Assembly (NCBI GenBank): GCA_900759715.1
Contig: CAAEXF010000135.1
Span: 12,008 to 76,007 of the forward strand
Reading direction: 5' to 3'
DNA from: Clostridium_AM sp900759715
GTDB taxonomy: Bacteria; Bacillota; Clostridia; Clostridiales; Clostridiaceae
DNA: 64,000 bases
Under the pieces are notes generated by a model. It was not told the origin of the DNA, did no database searches, and saw nothing but the letters and a program-made list of their open reading frames with translations. The position numbers were made by a program, and so were the translations under genes. Positions 24,084-33,505 of the stretch are shown in pieces; the stretch's first letter is position 1, and each line of letters opens with the position of its first letter.

Positions 24084-25253
24084 ATGATGAAAATAAAGGA
24101 TTATATTAAGGATGAGGAGATTGTTGATATTGCTAAAAGCCTCATAGCAATTGAAAGTCATAAGAAAGAAGGAGAAGTTGCTCTGTGGATTAAGGAGTAT
24201 TTGAAGGCTGAAGGAATAAATGGGGTAATTGATGAGGTGGAAGAGGACAGATTTAATATTTATGCCGAACTTAAAGGAGATTTGGACATAAATGGATTAA
24301 TGTTTAACGGACACCTTGATACAGTTCCAGGAGATAACATGGATTTCGAACCGTATAAACCATTTATTAGTGAAGGAAAGTTGTATGGCAGGGGTTCTTG
24401 TGACATGAAGGGTGGTATTGCTTCAATGCTTGCTGCAATTACAGCAGTAAAAAGGTCAGGTATAAAGCTAAATAAAGGAGTGATGTTTACTGGAGTAATT
24501 GATGAGGAGGGTAGATCAATTGGTGCTGAAGCAATGATTAAAAAGAATATAAAAGCTGAGGCAGTAGTTATTGGTGAACCAACAAATCTAGAAGTTAGTG
24601 TTATGCATAACGGTGCAGAAACCATGGATATAACCTTCTATGGGAAAGCAGCACATTCAAGCAACCCTAAGAATGGAATCAGTACAATTCGTACGGCTAC
24701 AGAGTTTCTAAGACTTATATATGAAGAACTAGAGCCTATTATTAAAGAGAGACAAATGGAGTTAGTTGGGAGTTCAGTCATCTGTCCCACAATAATTAAT
24801 GGAGGACATACCTTTAATGTAGTTCCAGATAAATGTACTGTAACCGTTGATAGAAGATGGCTTCCAACGGAAACATTGGATTCCATATATGAAGAAATAA
24901 AATTTATTGCACAAAGAGCAGTAGATAAATTTGGGGGAAGTTATGAAATTAGGGCTAAAAAAGAAGTACAGGCTACCTTGGGCAATTTATCATATATGAT
25001 TGATGAAAATAGAACCATAGTTCAAAAAGCTCTCAAAGCAGCTGAAAAGATAACAGGAGTTAAACAGAAGACAATTGGTTTTCCAGCTTGGACAGATGCA
25101 GCTTTGTTAAGTCATTATGGAGGAATGGATTGTATTAATTTAGGGCCAGGAGGTGGGCAACAGCCACATACCAGCAACGAGTATTGTGAGGTTAAACAAT
25201 TAATAAAGGCTACACATATCTACATTGAGTTAATAGAGGATATGTGCATATAG
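24084..25253 (+). CDS. M20 family metallopeptidase (ArgE/DapE type)
   Basis: A 389-residue zinc amidohydrolase that removes an acyl group from an N-acyl amino acid or cleaves a small peptide. Metal and catalytic residues are visible: NGHLDTVPG (His, Asp), GRGSCDMKGG (bridging Asp), DEEGRSIGA (catalytic and metal Glu pair), GEPT, and a C-terminal GGGQQPHTSNEY His. The dimerisation domain HSSNPKNGIST lies between. AGGAGGGGG precedes two adjacent ATGs, and I use the first. It is followed by an AbgT transporter, so the substrate may be an imported acyl-glutamate such as p-aminobenzoyl-glutamate. Confidence 0.85.
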   Translation: MMKIKDYIKDEEIVDIAKSLIAIESHKKEGEVALWIKEYLKAEGINGVIDEVEEDRFNIYAELKGDLDINGLMFNGHLDTVPGDNMDFEPYKPFISEGKLYGRGSCDMKGGIASMLAAITAVKRSGIKLNKGVMFTGVIDEEGRSIGAEAMIKKNIKAEAVVIGEPTNLEVSVMHNGAETMDITFYGKAAHSSNPKNGISTIRTATEFLRLIYEELEPIIKERQMELVGSSVICPTIINGGHTFNVVPDKCTVTVDRRWLPTETLDSIYEEIKFIAQRAVDKFGGSYEIRAKKEVQATLGNLSYMIDENRTIVQKALKAAEKITGVKQKTIGFPAWTDAALLSHYGGMDCINLGPGGGQQPHTSNEYCEVKQLIKATHIYIELIEDMCI

Positions 25254-25395
25254 CAGTTTATATCAATAAATTTTTTCAGGTTATGACAATACAAGGATTT
25301 AATAATATCTAATGTAAGTTTACTGAATATGAAAGGATTGTTGAATTAAAGGTACAACTTATTATTAGGATAAAGTAATAAAATAAAAAGGAGAG

Positions 25396-26943
25396 ATGGT
25401 GAAAGTGAAAACGATTCCTGAGGTAGATGTCAAAAGAAATAAAGGTTTTTTATCATATATAGAAAAAGTCGGAAATAAGATTCCACATACCATGAGTATG
25501 TTCATTACCATGGTCGGTTTAGTATTTGTTACCTCATTAGTTTTTTCTGGAGCAAGTGCAGTAAATCCTTCTACTGGAAAAACAATCACAATTGTAAACC
25601 TATTAAGTTTAAATGGCTTAGTAATGATATTCACAAAGTTTGTTGATAACTTCGGAAATTTTCCGATTCTGGGTATTACTATTGTAATAGGAATAGGCAT
25701 GGGATTATGTGAAGTAACCGGTTTGTTTAACACTGTTGTTAGATTAAGCTTTAAAAATGTTAAGGGAGCAACAGTTGCAATTTTCGTAGCTTTTTTAGGT
25801 GTGTTTATGTGCAGTTTGGATGGTTCAGTTTCTATGATTATCATTCCTACCATTGCAGGCAGTATTTATTATTCAATGGGTAAGAACCCATTAATTGGAG
25901 TATTTTCTGGGTTTGCAGCAGCCAGTGCAGGAGCTGCTATGGAGTTTATTCCTGGTTTTTTCCAGGTAGTATTTACACCACTTACTGTGAAATATGCTCA
26001 AACAATTGACCCAAATTTCTTTATGCCACTTATGAGTGACTATTATGCAACCACTGTAGGAGCATTTCTCGTAGTTATTACCAATGCTTTTGTTACTTTA
26101 AAGTTTATAGAACCACGCTTCAAAGATTATTCAAAAGATTATATATCAGATGATATACCAAAGGAAAAAGAGATAACTGATGTAGAAAAGAAAGCTGCCA
26201 AGTTTGCGGGAATAAGCCTTGCAGTATATTTAATTCTACTAATTGTATCATGTATTCCATCACACAGCTTTATGAGAGGTCCAAGTGGTTCATTAATTGT
26301 AGATGCTCCATTGATGGATTCAATAAATTTCTTACTGTTTCTTTTCTTTTTAATTCCTGGTATTGTTTATGCTCGAAAGACAGGACAAGTAAAAAACATG
26401 CAGGAGTTTGCAAATGCTTTGGCTGATGGATTGAAAAGCTTATTACCTTTTATCGTACTAGCAGTTATAATTTCACAATTTTTAGCTTTCTTTAAAGCGT
26501 CAAATCTTGCAGAAGTAATGGCAATTAAAGGTGGCCAAGCTCTCAGCGCTTTACATCTTCCTTATCCACTTATTGTAACAGTATTATTTTTCTTTTATGT
26601 TTTTATAACTATTTTTATTTGTAGCGGTAGTACAAAGTATTTGTTATTTGCTCCTATACTTGTGCCTATGATGATGCAGCTTAATATTCATCCAGCATTT
26701 ACACAGTTTTTATTGAGGATGTCTGAAGGAACTACCAATAACCTATCCCCATTCAACGCATTTTTTCCTATTATTATTGGATTAGCTGCTAAATATGACA
26801 AAAGAAGTGGTGTAGGAACAGTTTTCTCAGCTATGGTTCCATATTCACTTGCTTATATTATTGTGTTGTTAACCTTAGTACTAGTATGGATGTTCCTAGG
26901 CTTACCATTAGGAATTTCAGGAGCTCATTTTTGGTTGAAGTGA
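25396..26943 (+). CDS. AbgT family transporter
   Basis: An integral membrane protein of 515 residues with about 12 hydrophobic segments. KGFLSYIEKVGNKIPHTMSM at the start and the GSTKYLLFAPILVPMM and RMSEGTTNNLSPFNAFFP segments near the end are typical of AbgT, a p-aminobenzoyl-glutamate importer family; some members export sulfonamides. It follows the M20 peptidase by 142 bp in the same orientation. Import followed by hydrolysis is the simplest reading. The start is uncertain: AAGGAG lies very close to ATG 25396, so GTG 25399 or 25405 may be used. Confidence 0.8.
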   Translation: MVKVKTIPEVDVKRNKGFLSYIEKVGNKIPHTMSMFITMVGLVFVTSLVFSGASAVNPSTGKTITIVNLLSLNGLVMIFTKFVDNFGNFPILGITIVIGIGMGLCEVTGLFNTVVRLSFKNVKGATVAIFVAFLGVFMCSLDGSVSMIIIPTIAGSIYYSMGKNPLIGVFSGFAAASAGAAMEFIPGFFQVVFTPLTVKYAQTIDPNFFMPLMSDYYATTVGAFLVVITNAFVTLKFIEPRFKDYSKDYISDDIPKEKEITDVEKKAAKFAGISLAVYLILLIVSCIPSHSFMRGPSGSLIVDAPLMDSINFLLFLFFLIPGIVYARKTGQVKNMQEFANALADGLKSLLPFIVLAVIISQFLAFFKASNLAEVMAIKGGQALSALHLPYPLIVTVLFFFYVFITIFICSGSTKYLLFAPILVPMMMQLNIHPAFTQFLLRMSEGTTNNLSPFNAFFPIIIGLAAKYDKRSGVGTVFSAMVPYSLAYIIVLLTLVLVWMFLGLPLGISGAHFWLK

Positions 26944-26968
26944 TAACAAGTTTTATGCATAACTAATT

Positions 26969-26998
26969 TAAGAGCCAATAGTTTTTTATTGGCTCTTA
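26969..26998. terminator. Bidirectional terminator
   Basis: TAAGAGCCAATA and TATTGGCTCTTA form a perfect 12-bp stem with a GTTTTT loop. It serves the AbgT gene on the plus strand and the flavoprotein gene on the minus strand. Confidence 0.8.
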
Positions 26999-27003
26999 TA
27001 GTA

Positions 27004-27627
27004 TTAACGTATGAAATTAGTAACAGCTCGAGTTTCTTTTTCCGGTAATTTAACTCCCGCTTCCTTACCTGCGTGTATACAGTTTAAAAGCCAGGCCATG
27101 TTTTTGCCTAGTGTTCTCATTGTTTGCATTCCCTCTAGATCTTGTCTTACTTCCTCAGGAGTGTTTCCATGAACCATATTCCAGTACTGAGAGGATACAA
27201 TAGGCATATTTGAAATTGTAAAATATTTATTTAACTGTTCGAAAGCTGCTGTTGAACCACCGCGTCGACAACTTACAATTGAAGCACCAGGTTTATACTG
27301 AAATACATTTCCAGCATAGAAAAATCTGTCTAGGAAGGATGTTATTTGGCCAGATGCACTTGCGTAATGTACAGGGGAACCAAAAATAAAACCATCAGCA
27401 TCTTTAGCTTTTTTTAAAGCAATATTCACAGAATCATCATCAAACACACATAGGCCGTCAGTTTTAGAGCAACCACCACAGGCCATGCAACCACGAATAG
27501 GTTTCTTTCCAACATGAAAAATTTCTGTTTCAATGCCGTTATTTTCTAATTCTTTTGCTACTTCAGTTAAGGCAGTATAAGTACAGCCATTAGTTTTAGG
27601 ACTTCCATTAATGAGTAATACTTTCAT
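27004..27627 (-). CDS. NADPH-dependent FMN reductase-like flavoprotein
   Basis: The 207-residue flavodoxin-fold protein has MKVLLINGSPKTNGCTYTAL as its FMN phosphate loop. Further on are CMACGGCSKTDGLC, the compact cysteine motif of iron-sulfur flavoproteins, and FGSPVHYASASGQITSFLDR. Enzymes of this group pass electrons to quinones, nitro-compounds or ferric iron. Only some bind a 4Fe-4S cluster. Here CxxCxxC with a fourth Cys is present, so a cluster is possible. It is a single gene with its own promoter region and stands apart from the AbgT operon. Confidence 0.8.
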   Translation of the reverse strand: MKVLLINGSPKTNGCTYTALTEVAKELENNGIETEIFHVGKKPIRGCMACGGCSKTDGLCVFDDDSVNIALKKAKDADGFIFGSPVHYASASGQITSFLDRFFYAGNVFQYKPGASIVSCRRGGSTAAFEQLNKYFTISNMPIVSSQYWNMVHGNTPEEVRQDLEGMQTMRTLGKNMAWLLNCIHAGKEAGVKLPEKETRAVTNFIR

Positions 27628-27794
27628 TGTTATACCTCACTTCAACTTTATATTATTATTTTTAGGTATGTTATTATTCTAAAATAATAGTATTGGTATT
27701 ACAAGTATGCACATTTCTGTATTATAGTACCTAGAAGGATACTATAGAAAGTGAAAGCTATGGGTTTTGTGAGATATATTAATTTATCCGATGG

Positions 27795-28003
27795 CTTACC
27801 CGCTCTAATACTCCCATCGCACTCTGTGAAAGCGATTCACACCAAATCGGAGATTTGGGCTCTCTGCTTTTCTTCAAGTGGGAGTAAAGAGCGGCTATGC
27901 CCCTGGATAACGACTTCTAAGCTTCAGATGGAGGTTAAATGCCTAAATGGCATTTAACGGGCAGAATTGCCCAGTGGTCGCAGACAAACTTCACCTGAAG
28001 CCA
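27795..28003 (+). ncRNA. Highly structured RNA-like element, unassigned
   Basis: This patch is more GC-rich than its surroundings and several nested stems can be drawn. CGCTCT (27801-27806) pairs with AGAGCG (27888-27893). Inside it, CTCCCA (27811-27816) pairs with TGGGAG (27879-27884). GCTTCAG (27921-27927) pairs with CTGAAGC (27995-28001), enclosing the hairpins TTAAATGCC/GGCATTTAA (27935-27957) and GGGCA/TGCCC (27959-27972). A 68-codon frame crosses it (27751-27957), but it has poor coding character and no ribosome binding site. Orphan transposon RNA (TnpB- or IscB-type) or another large ncRNA are possible identities. Confidence 0.4.
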
Positions 28004-28274
28004 AGAATTCTGTTTATCAAAATTATATAAGTTTATATTGATCGAGTAAATGTTAATAAATAACTATGATCCAAGGATAGTATGAACAAGACTTGTTATT
28101 TTTACTTTCTAATAATGTTAAAAATTTTCATAACTAGGTACTTTGTAGAAATTTAAAATTTAAAATGCTACAATTAATTTTATAGGAAATATTTAGAATA
28201 ATAGACGCTAAACTAAGATTTGAAACTGAGGGTATTGAATTAATCAAAAGAATATTATTTAAGGAGAGACAAGT

Positions 28275-29162
28275 ATGGAGAGAATAGAAAGAGTTCTTGG
28301 AGCGTTGTTCGGAGTGGCTTGTGGTGATGCCTTAGGTGGAACCTTAGAATTTACATCTGAAAGTGAAGGAAAGAAGTTATATGGATATCATAAAGAAATA
28401 ATTGGGGGAGGTCTAATGAGCCTTTCACCTGGGGAAGTTACGGACGATACAATTATGACTATTGCAGTAGCAGAAGGTATAATTGAAAATCCTAACATTC
28501 CAATTGAAGCTATAGGTAATAGATTTGTTAGTTGGTATAATACAGATCCTAAGGATATTGGAATTACTTGTCAGGATGCCATAGCAAGGTATATCAAATC
28601 TAATGATTGGAATGATGCATCACTATATGTTCATAATATAAGCAATGGCATGACAGCAGGTAATGGTACTTTAATGAGGTGTATACCTGCAGCCCTTTAT
28701 TATAGGGACTATGACAAAATGGTAGAGGTAACAAAATCACAATCCAAAATGACACATTATGATGAAAAAGCTTCAGAAGCTTGTATTTTGTATAATACAA
28801 TTGTTTATAAATATTTAAAGGGAGAAGATAAAGAAAAAGCGGTTGTAGAAACCCTTAAAGGATATAAAGAATATGAGAATACAATGTTTATAGACAAGCA
28901 GGAACTTAACCCTTCTGGTTATGTAGTAGATACCTTTCAGTGTGCACTATGGTGTTTTATGAATAATTCAAATGTAGAAGATATAATTTGTGAGGCGGTA
29001 AATTTATATGGTGATCCTGATACCATTGGTGCAATAGCTGGTGGACTTGCAGGAGCTTACTACGGATATAATAATATACCTAGAAGATGGACAGACAAAA
29101 TAGTACTTAAAGATAAACTATTAAAGCTTGGTGATAAATTAAATAGTGGAGATATACGTTAA
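28275..29162 (+). CDS. ADP-ribosylglycohydrolase (DraG-like)
   Basis: A 295-residue all-alpha hydrolase that removes ADP-ribose from arginine or other acceptors. The binuclear metal site shows LGALFGVACGDALGG at the start, VTDDTIMTIAVAEGI (TDDT), GNGTLMRCIPAAL, and near the end YGDPDTIGAIAGGLAGAYYG (family GxDxDT). AAGGAGAG precedes the ATG. A PD-(D/E)XK-like gene follows 92 bp downstream. Partner ADP-ribosyltransferases are not seen nearby. It could reverse protein or DNA ADP-ribosylation, or act on free ADP-ribosylated metabolites. Confidence 0.85.
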   Translation: MERIERVLGALFGVACGDALGGTLEFTSESEGKKLYGYHKEIIGGGLMSLSPGEVTDDTIMTIAVAEGIIENPNIPIEAIGNRFVSWYNTDPKDIGITCQDAIARYIKSNDWNDASLYVHNISNGMTAGNGTLMRCIPAALYYRDYDKMVEVTKSQSKMTHYDEKASEACILYNTIVYKYLKGEDKEKAVVETLKGYKEYENTMFIDKQELNPSGYVVDTFQCALWCFMNNSNVEDIICEAVNLYGDPDTIGAIAGGLAGAYYGYNNIPRRWTDKIVLKDKLLKLGDKLNSGDIR

Positions 29163-29254
29163 ATAATAGAGAGTAAGAATGAATTCTTAAAAAATGTGAA
29201 AACAATTGTGATTATATTTAAGAATGTAATAACTAAATGGGGAGTGTTCTTATT

Positions 29255-30223
29255 ATGGGAAAAAGAACTGACGATATGGAAAAAATAATTGATGACTTAC
29301 GAAAAAGCTATTGTGATAAGGAACGTGTGAAAAATGCTAGTATAAAGTTACCTCAAAATATTAGTTTTTTTATAGAAAAAGAAGATGTAGTTATTATTAA
29401 GTTAAATAAAAAATCAGTATGTAAAAATATGCAGGATGATGAAGCTGCGTTTGAAAGTTGGGCTTTAGCTTTAAAGGGTTGGTTAGATTATATAAATGAA
29501 ATCAAATTAGAATGGGAGAGGCCAGATAACATAAAAGATGGTCATTACCAAAGATTCCTTTATAGAGTAAATAAGTTTAGGGAAATATTTAAATGGTTTT
29601 CAGTAGCTTCAGTATCTAACGAATTTTTAAAAGACTCATTAGTGACATATGATGAAAAATATATAGTTAATTTTCCTAAGAATAAAGCGGTTGAAAATGT
29701 TAGGTCAAGAGAAGCTTATTATGAACATATTTTTTTAGATAACTACCAAAGTTTATTAGCGGATAAAGCTGATATTGATAATATATACAATCAACTTCCT
29801 GTAGGCCTTTTTAAAGATTGTATCAGTAAAGAAACTTCCTTGTTTACAGGCGGTAAAAGTGCTATTGACATATGGGGTACTAACAAAGAAAAAAATAAAC
29901 TAAGCATATTTGAATTAAAGGCTCCAGAAGTTAGGAAGATTGGGATTTTAAGTGAGTTGTTTTTTTATGCTATGTTTGAATACGATGTATTAAATAAACA
30001 ATTTATATATAAAACAAATTGTAATGAAAAAGAGAATATTAGAGGTTTAGAGGAATTATTGAATGTGATAAACTCAGGTGCAAAAAAAATAGAGGCATAT
30101 ACCCTAACTACCACATTACATCCATTAATTGATGAAAATATACTAGAACTCATAAATAACTCCTTAAAGGTTGCTAATAAAGATATTAAATTCGGATATA
30201 TACTCTATAGCAATAAGATTTAA
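29255..30223 (+). CDS. PD-(D/E)XK nuclease-like hypothetical protein
   Basis: The product has 322 residues with no close family recognised. Residues about 195-230 contain GGKSAIDIWGTNKEKNKLSI followed by FELKAPE, which fits the PD-(D/E)XK pattern: a strand-end Asp, then E-x-K on the next strand. The N-terminal half is helical and acidic-basic mixed. The start is placed at 29255 because a GGGGAGTG site lies upstream. The Met at 29237 would place the site inside the gene. It follows the ADP-ribosylglycohydrolase. It may be a solitary nuclease or a decayed restriction or defence protein. Confidence 0.5.
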   Translation: MGKRTDDMEKIIDDLRKSYCDKERVKNASIKLPQNISFFIEKEDVVIIKLNKKSVCKNMQDDEAAFESWALALKGWLDYINEIKLEWERPDNIKDGHYQRFLYRVNKFREIFKWFSVASVSNEFLKDSLVTYDEKYIVNFPKNKAVENVRSREAYYEHIFLDNYQSLLADKADIDNIYNQLPVGLFKDCISKETSLFTGGKSAIDIWGTNKEKNKLSIFELKAPEVRKIGILSELFFYAMFEYDVLNKQFIYKTNCNEKENIRGLEELLNVINSGAKKIEAYTLTTTLHPLIDENILELINNSLKVANKDIKFGYILYSNKI

Positions 30224-30251
30224 TTTCTAAGTTTAAGTAGGTGAAGATGTT

Positions 30252-30597
30252 GTGAAAATAATTATCCATCGTGGAAGTCATGAAATAGGAGGGGTCAAAG
30301 TTACACCTTACCTCATGGACCACTCAGCCTATGATGCTTATGCTTTTCTTATTGAAGCGGAAGGGGAAAAAAGTTATCTATTCTGGCGACTTCAGAGAAC
30401 ATGGAAGAAAGAGGAATGCATTTAATTATTTTATTAAAGCTGTACCTAAAAATGTAGATGTCTTAATGTTAGAGGAAACTATGTTTGGAAGACAAAGTGA
30501 AAAGGTTAAAACAGAGCAGGAAATTGAAAATGAAGTAAATCAACTTGTAAAAGAAAATAGGGGAATCACTTTAATGAATATTTATAAACACTTGTAG
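30252..30597 (+). pseudogene. RNase J-like / beta-CASP MBL gene, deleted and frameshifted
   Basis: From GTG 30252 the frame reads IIIHRGSHEIGG, the N-terminus of an RNase J-like MBL exonuclease. It then jumps directly to VTPYLMDHSAYDAYAFLIEA, so the HxHxDH region in between is deleted. After that the sense continues in another frame: GKKVIYSGDFREHGRKRNAF and VDVLMLEETMFGR. It ends near 30597, well short of the roughly 400-500 residues expected. At least one deletion, one frameshift and a 3' loss have occurred, so it is not functional. Confidence 0.75.
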
Positions 30598-30665
30598 ATT
30601 ATTGTGTCACAAAGATAAGATAAACAATAAAAATATTTTAGTAACTCTTTAAGGGGGCTTTTACA

Positions 30666-31076
30666 ATGGAAATAATTGAAGGTGAATATATATTTACAGA
30701 CAACGCTACTCTGATTAAATTAGATGAAGTTTGTAACTTATTAAGGCAATCTCATTGGGCTAAAAATCGGCCTGTTGAAACCATTACTAAAACTATTGAG
30801 ACGTCACTTTGTTTTGCAATTTATCATAATGATATACAAATTGGGTTTGCAAGAGTTGTAAGTGATTATGCTGTTTTCAGTCTAATATTAGATGTAATTA
30901 TTGATGAAAAATATAGAGGTAATGGCTTGGGAAAAAAACTAATTGAATTTATAAACAACCATCCAAATATAAAAGATACAAGTAAAGTTCTTTGGACGAA
31001 ATATGCTGAAAAATTATATTTGAAGTGTGGATTTAAAGAAGAAGATTGTTATAAGTTTATGTTTAATAGACCGTAA
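30666..31076 (+). CDS. Small GNAT acetyltransferase
   Basis: The product has 136 residues. The acetyl-CoA loop is DEKYRGNGLGKKLIEF (R-G-N-G-x-G) near residue 80, preceded by the strand SLILDVIID. The end, KYAEKLYLKCGFKEEDCYKF, is the usual GNAT C-terminal strand. This resembles the single-domain YjgM/ElaA-like group with unknown amine substrates. AAGGGGG precedes the ATG. It stands alone after the RNase J-like remnant and before a hairpin. Confidence 0.8.
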   Translation: MEIIEGEYIFTDNATLIKLDEVCNLLRQSHWAKNRPVETITKTIETSLCFAIYHNDIQIGFARVVSDYAVFSLILDVIIDEKYRGNGLGKKLIEFINNHPNIKDTSKVLWTKYAEKLYLKCGFKEEDCYKFMFNRP

Positions 31077-31147
31077 TAGAAATACTATTGTGGTTGAATA
31101 TTCTTATATTGAGCATTATAAGTGGACAATCCCACCTATAATTTTTT

Positions 31148-31182
31148 AGGCTATATTTCAACACTATATTAAAACATAGCCT
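31148..31182 (+). terminator. Stem-loop after the small GNAT gene
   Basis: AGGCTAT pairs with ATAGCCT and the pairing extends by TTT/AAA past one mismatch. A TTATTT tail follows. It lies about 70 bp after the stop. Confidence 0.5.
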
Positions 31183-31605
31183 TATTTAAACATTATTTTA
31201 GAACATAGTTTGTTATTATAAAGAAAGTTGTTGTAATTTTGTTATGGTAACTTTTTTTGATTTGGGTATCGGCTTACCGACATAACAGGATGAATGTCAT
31301 ATAATTCTCCGGCTTCATATAAGTTAAAATTTCCATATAAGCTAAGTGAATTAGTAGAAGTATTTTATAATAATGAAATATATTAAGTTGAGTAAGTTGA
31401 AGCAAAATCAATAAAAATAGGTACATAAATACACATAAATCCTTAACAAGTTTAAGCAGAATATAGCCCGAATTTTCAGCTATTTGAAACTTAATGTAAA
31501 ACTTATTCGTTTTTAAACATATTGTCCAAATTGATATCCTTTTCATGCTGTTTTTGTGATATACTTTTCACTAGAACATCTAAGTACTGAAAGGAGATTA
31601 CTATA
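31183..31605. other. AT-rich intergenic region before aminopeptidase P
   Basis: No credible gene is seen here. A small TCGG-CTTA-CCGA hairpin lies near 31270. A minus-strand open frame (31274-31546) is almost all Leu/Ile/Tyr with no ribosome binding site and looks accidental. The aminopeptidase promoter must lie in the last 100 bp, but no clear -35/-10 pair stands out. Confidence 0.4.
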
Positions 31606-33396
31606 ATGAAAGTAACTGAAAAACTTAAAAAATTAAGAGCCTTGATGGCAGAAAAAAATATTAATATGTATATTGTACCTACTGCTGATTTTCATCAGAG
31701 TGAATATGTAGGTGAACATTTTAAAGCTAGAAAGTACATAACAGGTTTTACAGGTTCCGCAGGAACTGCTGTTATTACAATGGATAGTGCAGGGCTTTGG
31801 ACAGATGGAAGATATTTTCTTCAAGCTGGTGAACAACTAGAAGGAACAACTGTTGAATTATTTAAAATGGGTGAGCCAAATGTTCCAACTATTGAAGAAT
31901 ACATAGAAAGCACTCTTCCTGAAAAAGGAACACTTGGATTTGATGGCCGTGTTGTTGCTATGGGAAGTGGACAAATTTATGAAGAAATTGTTCAAAAGAA
32001 AAATGGATCTATAAAATATGATTGTGATTTAATTGATGATATATGGGAAGATCGCCCATCACTTTCTGAAAAACCAGCATTTGCCCTTGATATAAAATAT
32101 ACTGGCGAAACTACAGCTTCAAAATTAAAACGTGTTAGAGAAGCAATGGAAGCTGCAGGTGCAAAGGCGCATATAATTACATCTTTAGATGATATAGCAT
32201 GGCTTCTTAACATCCGTGGAGATGATATTGAATTCTTCCCTCTAATTTTAAGTTATGTAATCGTTACGATGGATGAAGCACATCTTTTCATAAATGAAAA
32301 CAAGCTAAGCGTTGAAATAAAAGCAGATCTTATGAAAAATGGTGTAACAGCTTTCCATCCATATAATGATGTATATGAAGAAGTTAAAAAGTTCACTGCA
32401 AAAGACGCATTATTAGTTGATCCTGTTAGAATGAATTATGCATTATATAACAACATACCTAAAGATGTTAAAAAAGTAGAAAAAGAAAATCCATGTGTTT
32501 TATTTAAAGCCATGAAAAACCCAACTGAAATTGAAAATATTAAAAAAGCTCAAATTAAAGATGGAGTAGCACACGTAAAATTTATATACTGGTTAAAGCA
32601 AAACGTAGGCAAAGAAAAAATCACAGAAATCAGCGCAGCCAATAAATTAGAAGAATTACGTACAGAGCAGGGAGGATTTATCCGTCAAAGCTTTGAACCA
32701 ATATGCGCATTTGGTGAGCATGGCGCTATCGTACACTATACTTCTTCTCCTGAAACTGATGTAGAACTTAAAGAGGGATCTTTATTCTTAACAGATACAG
32801 GAGCTGGATTCTATGAAGGTTCTACTGACATAACAAGAACTATTGCATTTGGAGAAATACCACAAATAATGAAGGATCACTTTACTTTGACTGTACAAAG
32901 TAATCTTCGTCTTGCTCATGCAAGATTCCTTTATGGATGTAATGGTATGAATTTAGATATACTTGCACGTGCTCCATTCTGGGATAACAACTTAAACTTC
33001 AACCATGGAACAGGTCACGGCGTTGGATATTTAATGAATATTCACGAAGCACCAACAGGATTTAGATGGCAGTACCGTGCACATGAAGTTCATCCAATTG
33101 AAGAAGGCATGGTGCTTACTGATGAACCAGGAATATATATTTCAGGTTCTCACGGAGTTAGAATTGAAAATGAACTTCTTGCATGCAAAGGCGAGAAAAA
33201 TGAATATGGTCAATTTATGTATTTTGAAACAATTAGTTATGTACCTATGGATTTAGATGCAATAAACCCTGAAATGATGAGTATACAAGAAAAAGCATGG
33301 TTAAATGAATATCACAAGACAGTATATGATAAAATTTCACCATACTTAAATGAAGAAGAAAAAGAATGGTTAAAAGAATATACTAGAGAAATCTAA
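31606..33396 (+). CDS. Xaa-Pro aminopeptidase (aminopeptidase P, M24B)
   Basis: A 596-residue enzyme that removes the N-terminal residue from peptides with proline at position 2. The length matches the long three-domain (APP1-like) form: two creatinase-like N-terminal domains and a pita-bread catalytic domain. Metal ligands are visible: Asp and Asp in LTDTGAGFYEGSTDITRT, His in NHGTGHGVGY, and Glu and Glu in TDEPGIYISGSHGVRIENEL. No signal peptide, so it is cytosolic. Gene ends at a strong terminator. AAAGGAG lies upstream of ATG. Confidence 0.93.
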   Translation: MKVTEKLKKLRALMAEKNINMYIVPTADFHQSEYVGEHFKARKYITGFTGSAGTAVITMDSAGLWTDGRYFLQAGEQLEGTTVELFKMGEPNVPTIEEYIESTLPEKGTLGFDGRVVAMGSGQIYEEIVQKKNGSIKYDCDLIDDIWEDRPSLSEKPAFALDIKYTGETTASKLKRVREAMEAAGAKAHIITSLDDIAWLLNIRGDDIEFFPLILSYVIVTMDEAHLFINENKLSVEIKADLMKNGVTAFHPYNDVYEEVKKFTAKDALLVDPVRMNYALYNNIPKDVKKVEKENPCVLFKAMKNPTEIENIKKAQIKDGVAHVKFIYWLKQNVGKEKITEISAANKLEELRTEQGGFIRQSFEPICAFGEHGAIVHYTSSPETDVELKEGSLFLTDTGAGFYEGSTDITRTIAFGEIPQIMKDHFTLTVQSNLRLAHARFLYGCNGMNLDILARAPFWDNNLNFNHGTGHGVGYLMNIHEAPTGFRWQYRAHEVHPIEEGMVLTDEPGIYISGSHGVRIENELLACKGEKNEYGQFMYFETISYVPMDLDAINPEMMSIQEKAWLNEYHKTVYDKISPYLNEEEKEWLKEYTREI

Positions 33397-33408
33397 CAAT
33401 TAAAATTA

Positions 33409-33448
33409 ATCGAGTAGTATGGAAATAATTACTTTCCTACTGCTCGAT
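33409..33448 (+). terminator. Rho-independent terminator of aminopeptidase P gene
   Basis: ATCGAGTAGTATGGAAA pairs with TTTCCTACTGCTCGAT with one bulge and one G-U pair, followed by ATTTATTTTT. Confidence 0.85.
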
Positions 33449-33505
33449 ATTTATTTTTAAATTAGAATACAAAGCAGCATAACTTATGTTTAAAACGGTA
33501 GGGGC

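Noticed and set aside
27751..27957. 68-codon open frame over the structured RNA region
   Set aside because: No ribosome binding site, unusual composition, and its bases are largely engaged in stems. An RNA or relic is more likely.
31274..31546. 90-codon open frame on the minus strand
   Set aside because: Low-complexity Leu/Ile/Tyr translation of AT-rich DNA, with no ribosome binding site or family.
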